Source: Pantoea sp. CCBC3-3-1
Lineage (GTDB): Bacteria; Pseudomonadota; Gammaproteobacteria; Enterobacterales; Enterobacteriaceae
Assembly: GCF_007981265.1 (NCBI RefSeq)
Contig: NZ_CP034363.1
Span: 4,836,001-4,900,000 of the forward strand
Direction: 5' to 3'
DNA length: 64,000 nucleotides
A model generated the notes under the pieces. That model saw only the letters and a list, made by a program, of their open reading frames with translations, was not told where the DNA came from and ran no database searches. How positions within the stretch are numbered: the first letter of the stretch is position 1; the number at the start of each line of letters is the position of its first letter. Shown here one piece after another: positions 58,942 to 64,000 of this stretch. The translations under genes were made by a program, and so were the position numbers.

Positions 58942-59280
58942 ACCAAAACCTAATTCGCTCCCTGCCATCCGGCGGGGATTTTTTTGCGCAAAGCTAAAGA
59001 TTTTCTGCACGGTGACGAGTATAAATAGTAATGCATGCAAGAGCTGCATGGATTTGCATGCAAAAAATGCGCGTGAGAAGCACGAACGAGGCCAGTACCG
59101 GCGCGGCCGGAGCCTGTGCATGCAGCTGCATGAAAAGCAATGCATAAAGCGGGCAGGCGTGGCGGGGATAGCATTGCGCGCAGAGGCTGACGCAATAGCT
59201 TTTCAATAAAAGCTACGTCCATAATTCGACAAACGTAAATTTCCGGACATCTGATATTACACAGTTAAAGGTGAAATGAA
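58942..59280. promoter_or_regulatory. Gap with TGCATGCA cluster upstream of the SIR2 gene
   Basis: 339 bp. Three perfect TGCATGCA octamers (59032, 59055, 59117) and three further TGCAT pentamers lie between 59031 and 59145. A hairpin-like GCGGGG region ends ogr at about 58970. The G+C content falls abruptly near 59200, marking the joint between the backbone and the cargo gene. A 65-codon frame from GTG 59012 crosses the repeats but lacks a ribosome site. The SIR2 promoter is presumably at 59205-59265, A+T-rich. Confidence 0.5.
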
Positions 59281-62200
59281 TTGGCTAAAGTATATCCCAA
59301 GAAAGCCTTATTAAACACAATCTATAACTTCCTTGACAAGGAAAAAAAGATTTCTTTCGTCTTTGGTTCACCTTTTACAATGCCAGATGAACCGGGCGGG
59401 CCCGGCGTTCCCGATGTAAATGGCATAATAAAAATAATTGAAAAAAGAATGAGAGAGCTTAACTCATTTGATGATTATCAAGAAAATACACAAGCAACAC
59501 ATCCTGCTGAAAAATATCAGAAATCTTTCGAGTACATATGTGGATGGCACGACCAGGAAGTCGCCAACTCCATTATTGAAGAAGCTGTAATTACTGGATG
59601 TTCAAATGATAACGGGGAAACATTAAATTACCCTAATTCAATAAATGACTTTGCAAAATTCATAAAAAACGAAAAAATAAAACCACAAGCAATTATAACT
59701 ACAAACTTTGATCCACTTATTCAAGCGTGCTTTGATAAGAATGGGATAAAATACAATTATTATGTGTTAGATGATGAGGGTTTTATACAGCGCCCGCAAG
59801 GTACAAATTCTGAAGTGATTGATATTTATCATATCCATGGATTCTGGAGGGACTCAGATACGCTTCATACAATTAGCCAGTTAACGCATGAAAGAAGTCA
59901 CCTTTCTGATTCATTAAAAGAGATTATAGGGGATTCCACGCTTTTAGTTCTAGGATACGGAGGATGGGATGATATTTTCACCGAATCCCTAAAGAGTGTT
60001 TTTGAAACAAAAAAAATAAATGGAGACATTATTTTGTCCTTTTATGAAAGCGAGAGTATAAATATAAATGATAGATATAGTAAATTATTATCAGCAGTTT
60101 CGAGAGGTATTTTAAAAAACAAGTTTAGATGCTATGGCGGGGTTAATTGCAAAACATTATTTAAAGAGTTAAACGATTTTATTTCAGAAAAAAATAACTT
60201 TCCCCCATCTATAAATGAAGATGCAATAGTTATTGCTCAAGATAATCTTAAACCCCCTAAACAATTTAATCAATCAACGATAATAAATCAGGATACGTTA
60301 ACAAAAAAAATTTTAATTGAAAAAAAAAGAAACCATGACTTTATAAGGTTAAAGGAGAGGCAATATGCCTCTTCATCTCTAGAAAATAAAAGAATAATCT
60401 CCCTTACATCAACGCTAGGTAGCGATAGATATGGATTTATCAGTTCGCTTATTTATAACACCAAAGAATTATTTAGCTTAGATGTTTATAAAGTTGACCT
60501 CTCCAAGATTGATGACATTAACGATTTTAATAAGGAGTTTGAAAAACAAATTGGAGTGAACTTAGCACCATTTATCAGCATGCATAATGAAAAGAACAGC
60601 TGTATACTAATTGTTGACAATGTAATGCTTTTAGACCTGATTAATTGGCGTGAAAGTTTCACTACGATAATAGATACTATAAATAGAAAATCAAGTATAA
60701 AGTTAATTATATCTGGCGATAACACCTTAAATCTTCTTTCTCTACCTTTAGTAAATATTACGGCTCTCGATGCGCCTGATTTTTATTCTTACATCAACAA
60801 TCACTCTCGTTTTGATGACATATCCCTTAAGAGCTCTAGTTATTATAAAATAAAAGATATAACACAATCTCTTCCAGAAAAAATAGATTCTCTTTTCTAT
60901 GACTTAACCTTAATAACGTTGGAAGATTACATTAATGATGAGCAAAGTTTTCAAGATGACGATGAAAGGAAAATCAACTCATTCATTCATGTACCAAGCT
61001 ATTATAAAGAGCTTATTAACGACTTATCCCTTTCCGAAAAGAAAGAGAACAAAGATATCTTATCGTTATTAAAAATATTAACAATCCTAGAGTTTGGTGA
61101 GACCTTTTCAAATATAAAAAGATATTACTCTAGTTACAAATTTAAATTAACCTCAATGCATTGGTTATTAAACCACGGCTTGGTTAACATTAGTCATAGA
61201 ATGGTGAACATACCAAGAAAAATAAATAACCACGGTTCTATAATAATAACCATCAACCCACTAATATTCAATTACGTTGACACCCTTATTCAGCCTCAAG
61301 AAAAAAATGAATTAGTTAAACAAGCCCTAGAATTATTACTAGGCAATGAATGGATGTCGGGAAATATAAAATTTAATCATACCGTTATAGAGCAGATACT
61401 TGAACCACATCATTCTGGACCTGGAAATGTACACTCATTAATGTGTGTTTTTTTGAAAAACGCTCTTAAAATGAATTTAGAAAGAGAATATAAGGCTATA
61501 TTTTATAGTTCTTTATGTTATATCGATCTTTTATATGATAAAGGGAGATTTAACGATGCATATTTGGCAGCAGAAGAAATTAATTATTTGTTTAGTTTAA
61601 AAGAAAATGACCTTTGTACTTACAAGTTCCTTGTTAGGAAGGCTGATTCAATGAGGATGCTTGAAATGCATTCTGAAGCTGAGACTATATTAACCGAAAT
61701 AATAAATAGCAAAGTAAAAATCACTAAGAATGAAAAAATAGGGATTTATATTGAGTTAGCACATATCAGAGACCATTTTTCAGATGAGGAGGCTGTGAAA
61801 AAATATGCTAACATTGTTAAGTCCTTAACTCATAATAAAAGCTCTTATTGGATAGGTATCGAAAGTATATTATCAAATTACATTCCAAAAGAGGCAAGAA
61901 TAAAAAGATTAAAATACCTTAGGAGAAAGGCTAAAAATCTTAATTTAATTTTCAGGGAAAACAACATAGTATTACAGATAGCTAAAAATTTAAATGATAA
62001 GACTGAGAAAGCAATGCTTTATGATAGTGTGATAAAAAAGAGCAAAGATGAATATACTAAAATAAGGGCTATCATAAACAAAGCTAAAAACAATATACAA
62101 AATGAATCTTTTGACACGATTACAATAGAAGATAAGGAAGAAGTGAAGAATGCATATATATATCTTTTTACTCAGCGCCTTGATAAACTAACCATAATCT

Positions 62201-62475
62201 GCCACGAAGTATTATGGGAAGTTTACAATCAAGAAAAAAACATTCAGTCCTTATTAAACTTATATAGGCATAGTTCAATCATCTGGGGGCTAAATGGTGA
62301 TACTGAAAATGATACGAAATACTTAAATTATTTATATGAAAGGAGAGCCGAATTTGAAAGCTCTGAAGTGGCTGCATTATTTCATAACCTTCTAATTACT
62401 AGAATCAGTCACAATGAAGGCGATGATCTTAAAAGGATGCCACTCTCAAATGTACCAATTGATGTACCAAAATAA
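59281..62475 (+). CDS. SIR2-domain/degenerate NTPase/helical-repeat protein, probable anti-phage effector
   Basis: 1064 residues. N-terminal SIR2-type NADase domain (about 20-300): nucleotide loop FVFGSPFTMPDEPGGPGVPDV-like at 26-46 (given as positions), ITTNFD at 139-144, IYHIHG at 182-187 with the likely catalytic His, and LGYGGWDD at 224-231. Middle region (about 340-560) looks like a P-loop NTPase with a degenerate Walker A (LTSTLGSDRYGF, no GKS/T lysine), a Walker B-like ILIVDN at 442-447 and IISGDN at 476-481. C-terminal about 500 residues are helical repeats (TPR-like). TTG start with AAAGG upstream; an in-frame stop at 59272 rules out a longer protein. Roughly 30% G+C. It matches the architecture of SIR2-STAND/Avs-type defence proteins that deplete NAD on phage recognition; activity is inferred. 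Confidence 0.82.
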   Translation: MAKVYPKKALLNTIYNFLDKEKKISFVFGSPFTMPDEPGGPGVPDVNGIIKIIEKRMRELNSFDDYQENTQATHPAEKYQKSFEYICGWHDQEVANSIIEEAVITGCSNDNGETLNYPNSINDFAKFIKNEKIKPQAIITTNFDPLIQACFDKNGIKYNYYVLDDEGFIQRPQGTNSEVIDIYHIHGFWRDSDTLHTISQLTHERSHLSDSLKEIIGDSTLLVLGYGGWDDIFTESLKSVFETKKINGDIILSFYESESININDRYSKLLSAVSRGILKNKFRCYGGVNCKTLFKELNDFISEKNNFPPSINEDAIVIAQDNLKPPKQFNQSTIINQDTLTKKILIEKKRNHDFIRLKERQYASSSLENKRIISLTSTLGSDRYGFISSLIYNTKELFSLDVYKVDLSKIDDINDFNKEFEKQIGVNLAPFISMHNEKNSCILIVDNVMLLDLINWRESFTTIIDTINRKSSIKLIISGDNTLNLLSLPLVNITALDAPDFYSYINNHSRFDDISLKSSSYYKIKDITQSLPEKIDSLFYDLTLITLEDYINDEQSFQDDDERKINSFIHVPSYYKELINDLSLSEKKENKDILSLLKILTILEFGETFSNIKRYYSSYKFKLTSMHWLLNHGLVNISHRMVNIPRKINNHGSIIITINPLIFNYVDTLIQPQEKNELVKQALELLLGNEWMSGNIKFNHTVIEQILEPHHSGPGNVHSLMCVFLKNALKMNLEREYKAIFYSSLCYIDLLYDKGRFNDAYLAAEEINYLFSLKENDLCTYKFLVRKADSMRMLEMHSEAETILTEIINSKVKITKNEKIGIYIELAHIRDHFSDEEAVKKYANIVKSLTHNKSSYWIGIESILSNYIPKEARIKRLKYLRRKAKNLNLIFRENNIVLQIAKNLNDKTEKAMLYDSVIKKSKDEYTKIRAIINKAKNNIQNESFDTITIEDKEEVKNAYIYLFTQRLDKLTIICHEVLWEVYNQEKNIQSLLNLYRHSSIIWGLNGDTENDTKYLNYLYERRAEFESSEVAALFHNLLITRISHNEGDDLKRMPLSNVPIDVPK
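62451..62470. repeat. Integrase arm-site-like repeat, right
   Basis: TGTACCA-ATT-GATGTACCAA, 17/20 identical to the left repeat, and forming the last codons of the SIR2 gene (NVPIDVPK). Confidence 0.55.
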
Positions 62476-62814
62476 ACATTATAAGAAAAAATGTATATAT
62501 TTCAATTATATAATAATGAGTCAGCAATTAGATCCAGAATATCGAGTAAGTTCGTGTCTCTTTAACGTACGGAATTTACGTCTGATAAAACCCGCGATTT
62601 GCGGGTTTTATTGTTTCAATGTTTAGGCTGCTCTATAAAAAAAGGCAGTCTGTGTTCTTTATTATCAGCTTAAAATATTCTGATAACCGACCTCTAAAAA
62701 ATCTGATTTAGAAACTACCCACTCTCATTTATGCAGACCGTTATTTGAGTATGCTTAGGTTTTGATCACCCGCGTCGTTTTACAGCGCTTATTACAAAGC
62801 ACGCAGCAGGTTGA
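62476..62814. other. Right junction of the element with att-like terminator copy
   Basis: 339 bp without a gene. ATAAAACCCGC-GATTT-GCGGGTTTTAT at 62585-62611 repeats the yicC terminator with a different loop, followed by TGTTTCA, and marks the right end. Beyond it to 62814 lies ordinary A+T-rich chromosome and no recognisable element. Confidence 0.65.
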
Positions 62815-63435
62815 TCACAGTTCATTGATGATCTTTGCTTTGGTCGTTTCATATTCTGAATCGCTAATCAGACCTTCTTCGAGTAATTTCTTCGCTTTTT
62901 TGAGGCGTTCCACTGCGCTGCTTTCCTTATCTGGTTCAACGGCAGGCGAATGATTTCCGAAGTTACCAAAACCACCTGATTTAGCGCGCAGCTCTTCCAG
63001 TTCACGCAGACGTCTTTTTTCACGCCAGGACTGCTCATGCTCCTGGCCAATCTTGTAGATTTCCTGGGCTTCGTCTTTACGTAATCCGTTAAGTTGGTAA
63101 CGAACGACTTTACCTTCTGTGGCCAGATCGGGCTGTTCCAGGGCACTTATATACAGGGTGCTACCAAAAATCCCTGCTTTGATTTGCATGTTTTTTAAAT
63201 CCTGCCAACGGACGTCAACAGGTGTGAAGCCACCCAGTAAACCCCGGCTCATGCCAATAAAACGTCCTGATGTCGCACTGGCTATTATTCTGCGTTGGGT
63301 TAGCGCAAACAACCGGCGCTGAATGGCAACTTTTAATAATGATTCGCCCGGCACCAGCATAGAAGTGAGGTAGCTGAACGCTTTCTCTAATCCCTTTTCT
63401 GGAACAATGGTTTGCTGTGTATCAGTACTACTCAT
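62815..63435 (-). CDS. PH-like/SHOCT-domain protein
   Basis: 206 residues. The N-terminal half (about 20-120, KVAIQRRLFALTQRRIIASA then VDVRWQDLKNMQIKAG) looks like a bacterial PH domain, followed by a charged helix and a C-terminal SHOCT motif (LKKAKKLLEEGLISDSEYE). Such proteins are of unknown function. Single gene, chromosomal. Confidence 0.75.
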   Translation of the reverse strand: MSSTDTQQTIVPEKGLEKAFSYLTSMLVPGESLLKVAIQRRLFALTQRRIIASATSGRFIGMSRGLLGGFTPVDVRWQDLKNMQIKAGIFGSTLYISALEQPDLATEGKVVRYQLNGLRKDEAQEIYKIGQEHEQSWREKRRLRELEELRAKSGGFGNFGNHSPAVEPDKESSAVERLKKAKKLLEEGLISDSEYETTKAKIINEL

Positions 63436-63700
63436 AAAGGCTCCTGCTGTGTGATAGCAATCAAATGAGATCGCGATAAATAGACTTTTTTTACGATGAT
63501 TTATTAAAAAATATTTACTATCTGCCCGGTTGTCTACCGAATTGTAAACTTTTTTGCCAGACAGCTTGAGGGTACGGGTAAGGCTCCGCTGATGGCAGTC
63601 TTAAAAGATTAAACGCCGAAGCGTTAAAGATGAATAGGCTAATCTACCTTACCAGGCTAAAATGCCCCCTATTTTTTTATGGATTAATTTGAGGCTGACT

Positions 63701-64000
63701 ATGCAAACCCTTCCTCCCTGCCCTAAATGTCATTCTGAATATACCTGGCAGGATGGCGAGCTCAATAATTGTCCGGAATGCGGACATGTATGGACTGAGG
63801 GCGCAGACGCTTCCACAGAAGATACGCTGATAGTAAAAGACGCGAACGGCAATCTGCTGGCTGATGGCGATAGCGTAACCGTCATCAAAGACCTTAAGGT
63901 GAAAGGAAGTTCCACTCCCCTCAAGATCGGCACAAAAGTGAAAAGCATTCGCCTGGTTGAAGGCGATCATAATATCGATTGCAAAATCGATGGCTTTGGC
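63701..64000 (+). CDS. yjdM: PhnA-type zinc-ribbon protein (YjdM), partial
   Basis: The 100 codons present reach the window end without a stop; E. coli YjdM is about 111 residues, so only the tail is missing. N-terminal zinc ribbon (CPKC...CPECGH) and the [17 protein letters not shown] core are characteristic. GAGG precedes ATG 63701. Despite the old name phnA, not a phosphonatase. Confidence 0.9.
   Translation, partial: MQTLPPCPKCHSEYTWQDGELNNCPECGHVWTEGADASTEDTLIVKDANGNLLADGDSVTVIKDLKVKGSSTPLKIGTKVKSIRLVEGDHNIDCKIDGFG

Larger units (their letters stand above)
50684..62617. mobile_element. P4-like satellite/integrative element with SIR2 cargo
   Basis: About 12 kb between two imperfect copies of the yicC terminator (50684-50717 and 62585-62617). 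It contains int, an unknown gene, alpA, a ribbon-helix-helix gene, icd-like, three small genes, an alpha-type primase/helicase, an iteron region, a psu-like gene, ogr/delta and a large SIR2-domain gene. This set is the P4-like satellite backbone. sid-type size-determination, capsid or terminase genes are not seen, so packaging would depend on a helper phage. Base composition shifts sharply: the backbone from 53.7 to 58.9 kb is very G+C-rich, the cargo gene very A+T-rich. Confidence 0.85.

Noticed and set aside
59031..59145. TGCATGCA cluster as a CRISPR array
   Set aside because: Units are only 5-8 bp with irregular spacing and no longer repeat; no cas genes nearby.
59012..59209. 65-codon plus-strand frame across the TGCATGCA cluster
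   Set aside because: GTG start without ribosome site; its Cys/His-rich sequence mirrors the TGCATGCA repeats. Kept only as a possibility within the gap description.

Overview
The window looks like a chromosomal segment of an enterobacterium close to Erwinia/Pantoea (Erwiniaceae). The gene order cdh-sbp-pfkA-fieF-cpxPRA-trmL-cysE-gpsA-secB-grxC-yibN-envC-yibQ, then hldD-waaF-waaC...waaA-waaE-coaD-mutM-rpmG-rpmB-radC-coaBC-dut-slmA-pyrE-rph and yicC, is the classic enterobacterial order. Phosphoketolase next to mqo and a Klebsiella/Serratia-style LPS core cluster point away from Escherichia proper. No rRNA, tRNA, CRISPR array or insertion sequence was found. The assignment rests on protein recognition by eye, with no database search.

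Layout. 1-11 kb: central metabolism (mqo, phosphoketolase) and a series of small regulator/enzyme units: a LysE-type exporter with a divergent MocR regulator, a GST, a PhzF-like protein, an SDR with a divergent LysR regulator, and YihY. 11-19 kb: cdh, sbp, pfkA, fieF and the Cpx envelope-stress locus. A two-gene toxin/immunity-like cassette lies between fieF and cpxP. It is bracketed by a 47-bp direct repeat (46/47 identical) that corresponds to the 3' half and terminator of the CpxQ small RNA, which is made from the cpxP 3' UTR. 19-25 kb: trmL, cysE, gpsA, secB, grxC, yibN, envC, yibQ, without gpmM in its usual place. 25-41 kb: LPS inner and outer core assembly (two upstream glycosyltransferases, hldD, waaF, waaC, five accessory transferases or deacetylase, waaQ, wabG-like, waaA, waaE, coaD). 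No waaL-type ligase is in the cluster. 41-50.7 kb: DNA repair, ribosomal proteins, CoA and nucleotide synthesis, slmA, pyrE/rph with an attenuator, nupC, a lipoprotein gene and yicC.

50.7-62.6 kb: an about 12-kb P4-like satellite/integrative element inserted at the yicC transcription terminator, which is present in an imperfect copy at each end. The backbone (int, alpA, a ribbon-helix-helix repressor, icd-like, small genes, alpha primase-helicase, iteron region, psu-like, ogr/delta) is G+C-rich. It is followed by a very A+T-rich 1064-codon cargo gene encoding a SIR2-type NADase domain, a degenerate P-loop NTPase-like middle and a helical-repeat C terminus. That architecture resembles single-protein anti-phage NAD-depletion systems, and it is the best candidate for an undescribed or poorly described system here. 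Several phased repeat clusters lie in the element's non-coding gaps. 62.6-64 kb: return to chromosome with a PH/SHOCT protein and the start of a phnA (yjdM) gene that runs off the window.
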